Assembly (NCBI GenBank): GCA_900544475.1
Contig: UQVU01000012.1
Location: forward strand, 1 to 25,930
Reading direction: 5' to 3'
DNA from: an uncultured Butyricicoccus sp.
GTDB taxonomy: Bacteria > Bacillota > Clostridia > Oscillospirales > Butyricicoccaceae
DNA: 25,930 bases
The position numbers and the translations under genes are program-made. The notes under the pieces are model-generated. The model did not search any database, had not been told where the DNA came from, and saw only the letters and a list, made by a program, of their open reading frames with translations. This document shows positions 15,652 through 23,925 of this stretch, piece after piece (positions within the stretch are counted from its first letter, which is position 1; every line of letters begins with the position of its first letter).

Positions 15652-15793
15652 TTCCTGCAACTGACGGACAAGGTGGAGCGCAAACCACCGGGGAGCAGGA
15701 AGTTCCGTATCAGAGACAGGTGCGCCTGTACCTGTTTTCATGCCGACCGTCTGGGCAGTGTCGTGATTATTTTAACGCGATGCTGTCTTTTTT
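15652..15793 (+). ncRNA. ZTP/ZMP riboswitch (pfl motif) controlling pflB
   Basis: The aptamer parts are all present in order. P1 TTCCTGC (15652-15658) pairs perfectly with GCAGGAA (15695-15701). Inside is ACTGACGG (15660-15667) and the P2 stem GGTGG/CCACC (15672-15676/15685-15689). After a variable linker comes the highly conserved 3' domain ATGCCGACCGTCTGGGCA (about 15739-15756). GACGG (15663-15667) pairs with CCGTC (15747-15751) as the known pseudoknot. The 3' domain matches the ZTP riboswitch consensus as I recall it, for example the Pectobacterium aptamer. The class senses ZMP/ZTP, which rise when 10-formyl-THF is short, and normally turns genes on. Its GGGCA end is also the start of the terminator at 15753-15793, so ligand binding should prevent termination. 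Confidence 0.93.
15753..15793 (+). terminator. Intrinsic terminator forming the riboswitch expression platform
   Basis: A 12-bp stem, with several G:U pairs, forms between GGCAGTGTCGTG (from 15753) and CGCGATGCTGTC (ending 15787). It is followed by six T (15788-15793). Its 5' arm uses the GGGCA bases of the aptamer 3' domain, making aptamer and terminator mutually exclusive. Confidence 0.85.
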
Positions 15794-15852
15794 GTTGCTC
15801 TTTTCGGGGCAGAATAAAAGGGACAGCGACCACAAATGGGAGGAAATTTTCA

Positions 15853-18084
15853 ATGAACAACGCATGGAACGATTTTAACGGCGGCGTTTGGGAAAACGAG
15901 ATCAACGTCCGCGACTTTATCCAGAAGAACTATACCCCGTATGACGGCGACAGTGCCTTCCTCGCACCCGCGACCGAGCGCACCACCCGTCTGCGCGAGA
16001 AATTCGACACGCTGCTCGCAGAAGAGCGCGACAAGGGCGGCGTGCGCAACATCGACACCGAAACCGTTATCACCATCACCGCGTTCGGCCCCGGCTACCT
16101 CGACAAGGACAGCGAGCTGATCGTCGGCCTCCAGACCGATGAGCCGCTCAAGCGCGCCTGCAACCCGTTCGGCGGCATGCGCATGGTGCGCGACGCCTGC
16201 AAGCAGTACGGCTACGAGGTCTCCCCGAAAATCGAAGAGGAGTTCAAGTACCACAAGACCCACAACGACGGCGTTTTCTCGGCCTACACCAAGGACGTCC
16301 GCGAGGCGCGTCATGTCGGCCTGCTGACCGGTCTGCCGGACGCTTACGGCCGCGGCCGCATCATCGGCGACTACCGCCGCGTAGCGCTGTACGGCGTGAA
16401 CCGCCTAATTGCGGAGAAGCAGAAGGACAAGGACGCGCTCGGCGAAGTGCCGACCACCGAAAAGGAGATCCGCTGCGCAGAGGAGCTTTCCGACCAGATC
16501 AAGGCGCTGAAGGATATGATCGCGATGGCGGCGTCCTACGGCTTCGACATCTCCCGCCCGGCGGAGAACGCGAAGGAAGCCGTTCAGTGGCTGTACTTCG
16601 GCTACCTCGCCGGCATCAAGGAGCAGAACGGCGCGGCAATGAGCCTCGGCCGCACCTCCACCTTCCTCGACATCTATTTCGAGCGCGACATCAAGGCCGG
16701 CCTCATGACCGAGTCCGAGGCGCAGGAGATTATGGACGATTTCGTTCTGCATCTGCGCATGGCGCGTCACCTGCGCACTCCGGAGTACAACGAGCTGTTC
16801 GGCGGCGACCCGATGTGGATTACCGAGGCAGTCGGCGGCATCGGCGAGGACGGCCGTCATATGGTAACGAAGAACAGCTACCGCATGCTCAACACCCTGT
16901 ACAACCTGAACGCTGCCGCCGAGCCGAACCTCACCGTGCTCTGGAGCGAAAACCTGCCGGAGAACTGGAAGAAGTTCATCGCGAAGGTTTCTATCGACAC
17001 CGACGCCCTCCAGTACGAGAACGACGACGTCATGCGTCCGTACTACGGCGACGATTATGCCATCGCGTGCTGCGTTTCCGCGATGCGCGTCGGCAAGGAT
17101 ATGCAGTTCTTCGGCGCACGCGCCAACATTGCGAAGCTGATGATGATGGCCATCAACGGCGGCCGTGACGAGAACAAGTTCGAGCAGGTCGGCCCGGAAA
17201 TGCCGGTCATGGAGGGCGACGTTCTCGACTATGAGGAGGTTCTCCGCCGCATGGACATCTACCGCCCGTGGCTGGCAAAGACCTACGTTTCCGCGATGAA
17301 CACCATCCACTATATGCACGACAAGTACGCCTACGAGAAGAGCCAGATGGCGCTGCATGACACCGAGGTGCGCCGCCTGATGGCGTTCGGCATCGCTGGC
17401 ATGAGCTGCATGGCAGACTCGCTCTCGGCTATCAAGCACGCAAAGGTCCGCCCCATCCGCAACCCGGAGAACGGCATTATCGTCGATTTCGAAATTGAGG
17501 GCGATTTCCCGAAGTTTGGCAACGATGACGACCGCGTAGATCAGATTGCCTGCGAGCAGGTCGAGAAGTTCTATCAGGCGCTCACCCAGTTCCCGCTGTA
17601 CCGCGGCGCGATCCACACGCTGTCCATCCTGACCATCACCTCGAACGTCATGTACGGCAAAAAGACCGGCAATACCCCGGACGGCCGCCGTCACGGCGAA
17701 CCGCTCGCCCCGGGCGCAAACCCGATGAGCGGCCGCGACGTTTCCGGTGCGCTCGCGTCCCTGAACTCGGTCGCAAAGCTCAGCTACACCTACTGCCGCG
17801 ACGGTATCTCGAATACCTTCTCCATCACCCCGGGCGCACTCGGCAAGACCGAGGAGGAGCAGGTGAACAATCTGGTTGCCATCATGGGCGGCTACTTCGC
17901 GCAGAACGCGCATCACCTGAACGTAAATGTGCTCAACCGCGAGACCCTGATGGCGGCGTATGAGCATCCGGAGCAGTACCCGAACCTGACCATCCGCGTT
18001 TCCGGCTATGCGGTCAACTTCTACAAGCTCAGCCGCGAGCAGCAGCGCGAAGTCATCTCCCGTACCTTCCACGAGGCCATCTGA
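15853..18084 (+). CDS. pflB: Formate acetyltransferase (pyruvate formate-lyase) PflB
   Basis: The product of 743 residues is the oxygen-sensitive glycyl-radical enzyme that converts pyruvate and CoA into acetyl-CoA and formate during anaerobic growth. The catalytic cysteine pair is at residues 406-407 ([12 protein letters not shown]), and the radical glycine is Gly718 in RVSGYAVNF near the C-terminus. Both, with the length, place it in the true PFL group and not among the glycerol or choline lyases. The ATG at 15853 follows GGGAGGA; the upstream open frame to 15673 is the riboswitch. A ZTP riboswitch precedes it, linking formate supply to one-carbon status. The activase gene pflA lies downstream, separated by 187 nt that hold a multi-hairpin repeat beginning 2 nt after the stop. 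Confidence 0.98.
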   Translation: MNNAWNDFNGGVWENEINVRDFIQKNYTPYDGDSAFLAPATERTTRLREKFDTLLAEERDKGGVRNIDTETVITITAFGPGYLDKDSELIVGLQTDEPLKRACNPFGGMRMVRDACKQYGYEVSPKIEEEFKYHKTHNDGVFSAYTKDVREARHVGLLTGLPDAYGRGRIIGDYRRVALYGVNRLIAEKQKDKDALGEVPTTEKEIRCAEELSDQIKALKDMIAMAASYGFDISRPAENAKEAVQWLYFGYLAGIKEQNGAAMSLGRTSTFLDIYFERDIKAGLMTESEAQEIMDDFVLHLRMARHLRTPEYNELFGGDPMWITEAVGGIGEDGRHMVTKNSYRMLNTLYNLNAAAEPNLTVLWSENLPENWKKFIAKVSIDTDALQYENDDVMRPYYGDDYAIACCVSAMRVGKDMQFFGARANIAKLMMMAINGGRDENKFEQVGPEMPVMEGDVLDYEEVLRRMDIYRPWLAKTYVSAMNTIHYMHDKYAYEKSQMALHDTEVRRLMAFGIAGMSCMADSLSAIKHAKVRPIRNPENGIIVDFEIEGDFPKFGNDDDRVDQIACEQVEKFYQALTQFPLYRGAIHTLSILTITSNVMYGKKTGNTPDGRRHGEPLAPGANPMSGRDVSGALASLNSVAKLSYTYCRDGISNTFSITPGALGKTEEEQVNNLVAIMGGYFAQNAHHLNVNVLNRETLMAAYEHPEQYPNLTIRVSGYAVNFYKLSREQQREVISRTFHEAI

Positions 18085-18086
18085 CC

Positions 18087-18233
18087 TCTAAGGGGGACTC
18101 CGTCCCCCTTAGATACGCCCCCGGTTCCTTGCGAAACCGGGGACGATAACCCCCTCTCGTCCGCACGGCGGACGAGGCCGCGCCGCCGCGGCGCGGGCAG
18201 CGGTATGGTTCCACGGCAAAGCCGTGGAACCAT
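18087..18233 (+). repeat. Multi-hairpin intergenic repeat, copy 2 (complete)
   Basis: This is a full copy: hairpin A CTAAGGGGGAC/GTCCCCCTTAG with a 3-nt loop; hairpin B with outer stem CGCCCCC/GGGGACG (one mismatch) and core GGTTCC...GAAACC; box ATAACCCCCT; C1 and C2 as in copy 1 (the single central T of C2 is C here); box GCAGCGG; and hairpin D at 18205-18233 (ATGGTTCCACGGC/GCCGTGGAACCAT) followed by TTTTATTTTT. It lies inside the pflB-pflA intergenic space in the sense direction. D plus its T-rich tail resembles a terminator. Confidence 0.92.
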
Positions 18234-18271
18234 TTTATTTTTATCTCCATTGCGAAAGGACTGTGACAGGA

Positions 18272-18970
18272 TTGACCGGCAACATTCATTCCATTCAATC
18301 TCTCGGTGCGGTAGACGGGCCGGGTGTGCGCTATGTAGTATTCATGCAGGGGTGTCCGCTGCGGTGCGTGTACTGCCATAATCCGGATACGTGGCTGACG
18401 GAGGGCGGCACACCGACCGATGCGGACGAGCTGGTGCGCAAGGCGCTGCGGTTCCGTCCGTACTGGAAAAACGGCGGCGGCGTGACCGTGACGGGCGGCG
18501 AGCCGCTCATGCAGGCGGAGTTCGTCGCGGAATTTTTCGAAAAGCTGCACGAGCACGGCGTGCATACCGCGCTCGATACCTCGGGCGTGGGAAACCTCGC
18601 GCAGGCGGAAAAGGTGCTTGAACATACCGATTTAGTCCTCTGCGACCTGAAATTCCTCTCGAAAGCGGACTATCTCAAGAACTGCCGCGCGGATTTCGAC
18701 CAGATTGAGCGCTTTCTTCAGCTGACCGCGATGAAGAACGTGCCGCTGTGGATACGGCACGTGGTCGTGCCCGGCCTCACCGATAGCCTCGACCATCTGC
18801 GCCGCGTCAAGGAAAAGGCCGAAAGCTATCCGAACTTCGAAAAGCTCGAATTTCTGCCTTTCCACAAGCTGTGCATAGAAAAGTACGACCGCCTGGGTCT
18901 AGAATTTCCCCTAAAAAACACCCCCGCCATGAACCCGGAAAAGTTGAAGGAAATGACGGAAAAATTGTAA
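18272..18970 (+). CDS. pflA: Pyruvate formate-lyase activating enzyme PflA (radical SAM)
   Basis: The product of 232 residues uses a [4Fe-4S] cluster and S-adenosylmethionine to place the glycyl radical on PflB. The cluster cysteines are Cys28, Cys32 and Cys35 (CPLRCVYC), followed by HNPDTW. VTGGEPLMQ is the SAM-binding GGEP motif, and LDTSG also fits the family. I chose the TTG at 18272 because TGNIHSIQSLGAVDGPG aligns with PflA N-termini and GAAAGGA lies 11 nt upstream. A GTG at 18263 is possible but too close to that site. The open frame back to 18224 is the repeat's last hairpin. It lies downstream of pflB in the same direction. A strong terminator follows 3 nt after the stop. Confidence 0.96.
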   Translation: MTGNIHSIQSLGAVDGPGVRYVVFMQGCPLRCVYCHNPDTWLTEGGTPTDADELVRKALRFRPYWKNGGGVTVTGGEPLMQAEFVAEFFEKLHEHGVHTALDTSGVGNLAQAEKVLEHTDLVLCDLKFLSKADYLKNCRADFDQIERFLQLTAMKNVPLWIRHVVVPGLTDSLDHLRRVKEKAESYPNFEKLEFLPFHKLCIEKYDRLGLEFPLKNTPAMNPEKLKEMTEKL

Positions 18971-18973
18971 AGA

Positions 18974-19000
18974 AAAAGGCACGCCAAAGGCGTGCCTTTT
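18974..19000 (+). terminator. Rho-independent terminator of pflA
   Basis: AAAAGGCACGCC (18974-18985), loop AAA, GGCGTGCCTTTT (18989-19000). The 12-bp stem with A and T flanks may work in both directions. Confidence 0.93.
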
Positions 19001-19003
19001 GCA

Positions 19004-19100
19004 TTTCCGCGCACAAAGTGCGCGGAAACGCTACCCCTGCCGTATTCCGGCTGTGCCGGAACAGGCAGGGCAGGCGCTCCGCAGAGCGCCGCATCAAATT
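19004..19100. other. Hairpin-rich spacer between pflA and repeat copy 3
   Basis: Three further inverted repeats follow the pflA terminator. TTTCCGCGCAC/GTGCGCGGAAA surrounds AAA (19004-19028). CCCTGCC/GGCAGGG has an inner CCGGC/GCCGG (about 19035-19070). GGCGCTC/GAGCGCC lies near 19073-19090. No gene is seen. The short AAA loop recurs in hairpins at 10662-10680 and 18974-19000. Confidence 0.6.
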
Positions 19101-19104
19101 CCCC

Positions 19105-19253
19105 ATAAAAGTCAGGGCGTGTACCTGACTTTTATACCTCTGCCCGCGCCGCAGCGGCGCGGCCTCGTCCGCCGTGCGGACGAGAGGGGGTTATCGCCCC
19201 CGGTTTCGCAAGGAACCGGGGGCGTATCTAAGGGGGACAGCGTCCCCCTTAGA
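19105..19253 (-). repeat. Multi-hairpin intergenic repeat, copy 3 (complete, inverted)
   Basis: Read on the minus strand it starts 8 nt after the potD stop codon. It runs: hairpin A CTAAGGGGGAC/GTCCCCCTTAG (loop GCT as in copy 1); hairpin B with a fully paired outer stem CGCCCCC/GGGGGCG; ATAACCCCCT; C1; C2; GCAGAGG; and hairpin D (ATAAAAGTCAGG arm, loop holding TACACGCCC, 19105-19135). Copies 2 and 3 flank pflA as inverted repeats roughly 0.9 kb apart. Its position makes it the probable 3' UTR of the potABCD transcript. Confidence 0.92.
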
Positions 19254-19261
19254 ATTGACCG

Positions 19262-20305
19262 TCAGGTCAATATATCTACCCACAGATCATTATAATACTG
19301 CGAAATCTCCTTCGGAAGATTGGTGTACGCCTCGGTCGGGTAGGCGGTCGTGTCCGGGAAGTACAGCGGGTCGGACTTGGTTTCCTCGTCGAGCTGCTCG
19401 TATACGCCCGTGTGCGGGCTCGAATAGCCGATGTATTCCCAGTTCGCCATCGCCGCCTCGGTCGAGCACATGAAGTTGATGAACTTCTCCGCGCCCTCCA
19501 CGTTCTTCGCGTTCTTCGGAATGCACATCGCGTCCACGAAAAGGTTCGTGCCTTCCTTCGGTACGTAGAACGCAAGGTCGGGGTTCTCGTCAATCATTGT
19601 CACCGCGTCACCGTTGTAGTAGGGCGCGGCGATGATTTCCTCCGCCGGGAGCTTTTCGAGAATCTGGTCCATCCAGATGCCCTGATAGACCGGCTTGCCG
19701 GCGATGATGAGGTCGGCCGCCTGCCGCAGCTCGTCCTTGTCGGTCGTGTTGAGCGAGCAGCCGAGGTACATGAGCGCAATGCCGAGCGCGTCGCGCGAAT
19801 TGTTGAACATCGCGGTGCGGTTCGCATATTTGGGGTTCCACAGCAGGTCCCACGAGCCGATGTCGGCCTCATCGACATACTTCGTGTTGTACACGATGCC
19901 GACAACGCCCCAGGTGTACGGCACGGAGTATTTCTGCTCCGGGTCGAAGTCGAGGTGGGTGTACTTCTCGTCGATATACTTCATGTTCGGAATGTTGTCG
20001 AAGTTCAGCGGCTGAAGCATATCCTCGTCGATAAAGCGCGAAATCGCGTAGTCCGAGGGGATAATGACATCGTAGCTCGTGGTCTGGATGCGCGAATACA
20101 GGTTTTCGTTCGAGTCGAAGGTGTTGTAGATGACCTTGATGCCGGTTTCGGCCTCGAATTCGTCGATAAGGTCGGTGTCGATGTACTCGCCCCAGTTGTA
20201 AACGTTCAGCACATTCGCGGACGAGTCGCTGCCGCAGCCGGAGAGCAGTCCGAGCGACAGCGCGGCGGTGAGCGAAAGCGCAAGCGCGCGTTTTTTCAGG
20301 CTCAT
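19262..20305 (-). CDS. potD: Spermidine/putrescine ABC transporter substrate-binding lipoprotein PotD
   Basis: The product of 347 residues is the extracellular polyamine-binding subunit. The N-terminus MSLKKRALALSLTAALS is a lipoprotein signal with lipobox LSGC, so Cys24 should be lipidated. VLNVYNWGEYIDTDLIDEFEAETGIKV is the typical PotD/PotF start, and VIIPSDYAI and PYTWGVVGI are also family signatures. It is the last gene of potABCD. Its ATG overlaps the potC stop (ATGA), so the two are translationally coupled. The repeat copy at 19105-19253 starts just after its stop. Substrate is inferred from family and operon: spermidine and/or putrescine. Confidence 0.96.
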   Translation of the reverse strand: MSLKKRALALSLTAALSLGLLSGCGSDSSANVLNVYNWGEYIDTDLIDEFEAETGIKVIYNTFDSNENLYSRIQTTSYDVIIPSDYAISRFIDEDMLQPLNFDNIPNMKYIDEKYTHLDFDPEQKYSVPYTWGVVGIVYNTKYVDEADIGSWDLLWNPKYANRTAMFNNSRDALGIALMYLGCSLNTTDKDELRQAADLIIAGKPVYQGIWMDQILEKLPAEEIIAAPYYNGDAVTMIDENPDLAFYVPKEGTNLFVDAMCIPKNAKNVEGAEKFINFMCSTEAAMANWEYIGYSSPHTGVYEQLDEETKSDPLYFPDTTAYPTEAYTNLPKEISQYYNDLWVDILT

Positions 20306-21108
20306 GACAGCGCCCCCTCTCTGCGGGCGGCCTCGCGGCGCTTTTCATCGCGCGACTGGCGCACGTTGATGATAACGAGCAGCACGAGCACGAACAGGAA
20401 CAGCAACGTCGATACCGCGTTGATTTTCGGCGTCATGCGGTGGCGCGTCATGGAATAAATGACGACCGAAAGCGGCTGGCTGGTCGTGCCGGCGGTGAAG
20501 TAGGACACCACGAAATCGTCTACCGACATCGTGAACGCCATGATGCCGCCCGTCACGATGCCGGGCATGATCTCGGGCAGGATGACCTTGTGCAGCGCCT
20601 GCCGGGGCGTTGCGCCGAGGTCGAGCGCCGCTTCATAGGCGTTCTTGTCGAGCTGGCGCAGCTTGGGCATGACGTTCAGAATGACATAGGGCGTGCAGAA
20701 CGTCACGTGTGCAAGAATGAGCGTCAGATAGCCCTTGTCCAGACCGATGGCGGCGAACAGCAGCATAAACGTGACTCCCATGATGGTGTCTGAGGAGGAC
20801 ATCGGGATGTTGTTCACCGTGAGATACGCGGTTTTCGCGCGGCGGCGCATATTGTGGATGCCGATGGCAGCTACCGTGCCGAGCAGCGTCGCCAGAACCG
20901 CGGCAATCACCGCCACGAGCAGCGTAACATAGAGCGAATGCAGAATATCCGCGTCCCCGAACAGCTCGACGTACCACTTGGTCGTAAAGCCGTGCCAGAT
21001 GCGGCGCGACTTGGAGTCGTTGAACGAATAAATCATGAGCACCGCAATCGGCGCGTACAGGAACAGAAAGATCAGCAGCAGATAGAAATTTCGGAAAAAC
21101 TTTTTCAC
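20302..21108 (-). CDS. potC: Spermidine/putrescine ABC transporter permease PotC
   Basis: The product of 268 residues is an integral membrane permease with about six hydrophobic segments, starting [20 protein letters not shown]. The EAA motif facing the ATPase is YEAALDLGATPRQALHKVIL, followed by LPEIMPG. ALTERNATIVE names PotI/PotC cannot be separated by motif, but gene order fits PotC. The start is GTG at 21108, overlapping the potB TGA as GTGA. Its own stop overlaps the potD ATG. Confidence 0.94.
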   Translation of the reverse strand: MKKFFRNFYLLLIFLFLYAPIAVLMIYSFNDSKSRRIWHGFTTKWYVELFGDADILHSLYVTLLVAVIAAVLATLLGTVAAIGIHNMRRRAKTAYLTVNNIPMSSSDTIMGVTFMLLFAAIGLDKGYLTLILAHVTFCTPYVILNVMPKLRQLDKNAYEAALDLGATPRQALHKVILPEIMPGIVTGGIMAFTMSVDDFVVSYFTAGTTSQPLSVVIYSMTRHRMTPKINAVSTLLFLFVLVLLVIINVRQSRDEKRREAARREGALS

Positions 21109-21956
21109 AGCAGCAGACCTCCTTCCTCGCCCGAGCCGTCGTCAAATTTGTTCATGACCCACATGCACAGGAAAATCAGCACCATCATCACGAGCGCGAT
21201 TGCCGAGCCGAGGTGCGGATTGTACGCGCCGCCCATGAACTGGAGGTCGATGAGGTCGCCGATGAGCAGGTTCTTGCCGCTGCCGAGCATCTGGGAGATG
21301 ACGAAGGTCGAAACCGACGGTACGAACACCATTGTGATGCCCGAAATAACGCCTGGGATGCTGAGCGGAACGATAACGCGGCGGAACACGAGGTGGGTCG
21401 GTGCGCCGAGGTCTTGCGCCGCCTCGATGAGCTTGCGGTCGAGCTTGATGAGCACGGTGTAGATGGGCAGCACCATGAACGGCAGGAAGTTGTAGACCAT
21501 GCCGAGAACGATGGCGCCCTGCGTGTTGATGAGCGGGATATAGTCGAGCGTGTAGCCGAAATGCGTCTGCAAGAAGGAAATCAGGCCGATAGAGCGGAAA
21601 AATCCGTTGAGGAAGCCGTTGTTTTCCAGAATGGACATCCATGCGTAGGTGCGCAGCAGAAAATTCATCCACATCGGCAGCATGATAAGCATCATGCACA
21701 GGCTCTGGCGGTTGGGGGACAGGCGGCTCATGATATACGCCATCGGGTAGCCGAGCGCCAGACACACCGCGGTGGACAGCAGCGCGAGCCAGAACGAGCG
21801 GCCGAAAATCGGCAGATAGCCCGGCAGATAGCTGAAATTCGCCAGGGTAAAGCCGCCGTCCGAGGTCTGGAAGGCGTAGAGCACAACAAGCAGAATGGGG
21901 GCGATAATAAAAATCGCCATCCATACGCCGTAGGGGTAGGCAAATGACTTTTTCAC
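21105..21956 (-). CDS. potB: Spermidine/putrescine ABC transporter permease PotB
   Basis: The product of 283 residues is the other membrane permease. It starts [27 protein letters not shown] in its first membrane helix and has the EAA loop [19 protein letters not shown] before VPLSIPG. I chose the GTG at 21956 because it overlaps the potA stop as GTGA, the same arrangement as at potB/potC, and because homology starts there. The frame remains open far upstream inside potA, but that part is an overlap artefact. It should pair with PotC to form the channel. Confidence 0.95.
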   Translation of the reverse strand: MKKSFAYPYGVWMAIFIIAPILLVVLYAFQTSDGGFTLANFSYLPGYLPIFGRSFWLALLSTAVCLALGYPMAYIMSRLSPNRQSLCMMLIMLPMWMNFLLRTYAWMSILENNGFLNGFFRSIGLISFLQTHFGYTLDYIPLINTQGAIVLGMVYNFLPFMVLPIYTVLIKLDRKLIEAAQDLGAPTHLVFRRVIVPLSIPGVISGITMVFVPSVSTFVISQMLGSGKNLLIGDLIDLQFMGGAYNPHLGSAIALVMMVLIFLCMWVMNKFDDGSGEEGGLLL

Positions 21957-23005
21957 GCTTCCGCCTCCGCACTCTTGTGCATGATATGAATGTCGAACGG
22001 GATAACGGTGAGACCGACCGTCTTGCCGACCGGCTCGGCCATGGTGGAGTGGACGGTGAAGGTGAAGTGTTCGGTGCGCACCATCATCTCGTAGTGCACG
22101 CCCTTGAACACGATGGACTCCACCACGCCCTGAAGCAGGCCGTCGCCGGCGTAGACGAGGCGCAGGTCCTCGGGACGTATCACGACGTCCACCGGGGTGT
22201 TCGTGCCGAAGCCGCTGTCCACGCACTCGAACTCGCGGCCGCAGAACTCGACCTTCCGGTCCTCGAGCATGACGCCGTCGATGATGTTGGACTCGCCGAT
22301 GAAGTCCGCAACAAAGGCGTTTTCCGGCTCGTTGTAGATGTCGGTCGGACTGCCGACCTGCTGAATGACGCCGTGGTTCATGACAACGATGCGGTCGCTC
22401 ATGGTGAGCGCCTCCTCCTGGTCATGGGTGACGTAGATGAAGGTGATGCCGGTGCGCTGCTGAATGCGCTTGAGCTCGATCTGCATATCCTTGCGCAGCT
22501 TGAGGTCGAGCGCGCCGAGCGGCTCATCGAGCAGCAGTACGCGCGGCTCGCAGACGAGAGCGCGGGCAATCGCGACACGCTGCTGCTGACCGCCCGAAAG
22601 GCTGGTCACGTCGCGCGCCTCGAAGCCGGACAGACCGACAAGCGACAGCATTTCACGGGTCTTGCGCTTGATTTCGGCGGCGTTCATCTTTTTGATGTGC
22701 AGGCCGAACGCGATGTTTTCCGCAACGTTCAGATGGGGGAACAGGGCGTAGCGCTGGAAAACCGTGTTGATTTCGCGGCGGTAGGGCGGAACGTCGTTTA
22801 AGCGCTTGCCCTCGAAGAACACATCGCCGCTGTCCGGCTGCTCGAAGCCGCCGATGATGCGCAGGGTGGTGGTCTTGCCGCAGCCGGACGGGCCAAGCAG
22901 GGTCACAAATTCGCGGCTTTTAATGTCGAGCGAGATGCCCCGGAGCACCGGAGTCCCGTCATATTCTTTTTTCAGGTCATGCAGTTTGATCAAGCTGCCA
23001 GCCAA
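21953..23005 (-). CDS. potA: Spermidine/putrescine ABC transporter ATP-binding protein PotA
   Basis: The product of 350 residues powers polyamine import. Walker A GPSGCGKT is at residues 38-45, the Q-loop is near Gln84, the ABC signature LSGGQQQR at 136-143, Walker B VLLLDEP at 156-162, and THDQEEAL contains the H-loop. A C-terminal TOBE domain of about 110 residues ([11 protein letters not shown]) is typical of PotA. The start is TTG at 23005 with GGAGAG at 23015-23020; an ATG at 23012 is out of frame. It is the first gene of potABCD, with a strong promoter and a hairpin leader upstream. Confidence 0.96.
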   Translation of the reverse strand: MAGSLIKLHDLKKEYDGTPVLRGISLDIKSREFVTLLGPSGCGKTTTLRIIGGFEQPDSGDVFFEGKRLNDVPPYRREINTVFQRYALFPHLNVAENIAFGLHIKKMNAAEIKRKTREMLSLVGLSGFEARDVTSLSGGQQQRVAIARALVCEPRVLLLDEPLGALDLKLRKDMQIELKRIQQRTGITFIYVTHDQEEALTMSDRIVVMNHGVIQQVGSPTDIYNEPENAFVADFIGESNIIDGVMLEDRKVEFCGREFECVDSGFGTNTPVDVVIRPEDLRLVYAGDGLLQGVVESIVFKGVHYEMMVRTEHFTFTVHSTMAEPVGKTVGLTVIPFDIHIMHKSAEAEA

Positions 23006-23032
23006 GGTTCATCACTCTCCAGACAGGATACA

Positions 23033-23069
23033 GCCCCAAACCGGGCCGGAAAACGGCTCTATTTGGGGC
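23033..23069 (-). promoter_or_regulatory. Hairpin in the potA leader
   Basis: GCCCCAAA (23033-23040) pairs with TTTGGGGC (23062-23069), with an inner GCCG/CGGC stem. It lies between the promoter and the ribosome site on the minus strand and has no T run. It may be a leader structure; function unknown. Confidence 0.5.
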
Positions 23070-23092
23070 GTTGAGTTTATATTGTTGTTTAC

Positions 23093-23121
23093 ATCTTATA
23101 GGGAATTATGCGAAATGTCAA
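23093..23121 (-). promoter_or_regulatory. Promoter of potABCD
   Basis: Minus strand: TTGACA (23116-23121), 17 nt, TAAGAT (23093-23098). The perfect -35 and spacing make this a good housekeeping promoter. It lies back to back with the promoter of the HD-domain gene. Confidence 0.8.
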
Positions 23122-23195
23122 GAAAATGTCTGAGCATGGCGGAAAATGGCGGCGCGGAAAAGCGCAGCGGGGGACTGGCTCGACGCGGCGGAGTG

Positions 23196-23204
23196 TGCTA
23201 TACT
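23196..23204 (+). promoter_or_regulatory. Extended -10 promoter of the HD-domain gene
   Basis: TGC followed by TATACT (23199-23204) forms an extended -10. The -35 region at 17 nt (TGGCTC, 23176-23181) is poor, as is common with extended -10 promoters. The start would be near 23211. Confidence 0.6.
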
Positions 23205-23239
23205 GTAAGAGAACGACAATACAGCGAGGAGCGGTAAAC

Positions 23240-23827
23240 ATGGACGAACGGCTGAAACGCCAGCTGGACTTTATTCTGGAGATCGACAAGGAGAAGAACG
23301 TATTCCGCCAGACCCATCTCTCGGGGCATGGCCGCCGCGAAAACGACGCAGAGCACGCATGGCACATGGCCATCATGGCGTATCTGCTTCAGGAATACGC
23401 GAACGAGCGGGTGGACGTGGCGAAGGTCATGCTGATGTGCCTGATCCATGATGTCGTGGAGATCGACGCCGGTGACACCTACGCCTACGATAAAGAGGGG
23501 CTTGCGACCCAGAAGGCACGCGAGGAGGCCGCAAAGGAGCGCGTCTATTCGCTGCTGCCGGATGACCAGAAGCAGGCGCTTTCCGCGCTTTTCGATGAAT
23601 TTGAGGCGAACGAAACGCCCGAAGCGCACTTTGCTCACACGATGGACAATCTCCAGCCGCTCCTGCTCAACAACTCGAACGGCGGCAGCGACTGGGCGGA
23701 GCATGAGGTGACGGCGGCGCAGGTCTACGGCCGCCAGAGCAAGTCGCGCTTCGGCTCGGAAAAGCTGTTCGAGCTGACCGACCGCATCCTCAAGGAGAAC
23801 ATCGCAAAGGGCAGCCTCAAGAAATAA
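23240..23827 (+). CDS. HD-domain phosphohydrolase (YfbR/HDDC2-like)
   Basis: The product of 195 residues is a metal-dependent HD-superfamily hydrolase. The metal ligands are visible as H39 in RRENDAEHAWHMA, H70-D71 in LIHDVVEIDAGDT and a later Asp in HTMDNLQPLLL. This pattern and length fit the group with E. coli YfbR (5'-deoxynucleotidase) and eukaryotic HDDC2. The substrate is probably a nucleotide, but the exact one is unknown. The ATG at 23240 follows GAGGAG with 8 nt spacing. The frame is open upstream to 23108, but that covers the promoter. It is a single-gene unit, divergent from potABCD. Confidence 0.9.
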   Translation: MDERLKRQLDFILEIDKEKNVFRQTHLSGHGRRENDAEHAWHMAIMAYLLQEYANERVDVAKVMLMCLIHDVVEIDAGDTYAYDKEGLATQKAREEAAKERVYSLLPDDQKQALSALFDEFEANETPEAHFAHTMDNLQPLLLNNSNGGSDWAEHEVTAAQVYGRQSKSRFGSEKLFELTDRILKENIAKGSLKK

Positions 23828-23857
23828 CAAATCGTAATATATTACGAAACGTATAAA

Positions 23858-23893
23858 AATGCCCCCTGCATACACGGCGTATGAGGGGGTATT
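23858..23893. terminator. Bidirectional terminator between convergent genes
   Basis: CCCCC (23862-23866)/GGGGG (23885-23889) is flanked by A:T pairs, with inner CATAC/GTATG. A 5-A stretch on its left gives a good T run for minus-strand transcripts; the plus-strand tail is less T-rich. It serves the HD-domain gene and the GIY-YIG/Nudix gene. Confidence 0.8.
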
Positions 23894-23925
23894 GGTTTAC
23901 CTGAAAGTAATTAAAAGATAAAATA

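Noticed and set aside
15673..15852. N-terminal extension of the pflB frame
   Set aside because: It overlaps the riboswitch and its terminator. The ATG at 15853 has a good ribosome site and matches PflB N-termini.
16405..18072. 555-codon minus-strand open frame opposite pflB
   Set aside because: It is a shadow of pflB without protein-family features.
18224..18271. N-terminal extension of pflA from an ATG at 18224
   Set aside because: It lies in hairpin D of the repeat and has no ribosome site. The TTG at 18272 matches PflA N-termini.
18087..19253. pflA flanked by inverted repeats, as in a composite transposon
   Set aside because: The flanking units are non-coding hairpin elements that also occur elsewhere. 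pflA is in its normal place after pflB, and no transposase or target duplication is seen.
21957..22226. Long N-terminal extension of potB inside potA
   Set aside because: It is out-of-frame overlap with potA. The GTG overlapping the potA stop gives a normal PotB N-terminus.
23833..23846. Perfect 14-bp palindrome CGTAATATATTACG after the HD-domain gene
   Set aside because: AT-rich, short and next to a terminator; without a second copy or promoter context it cannot be called an operator.
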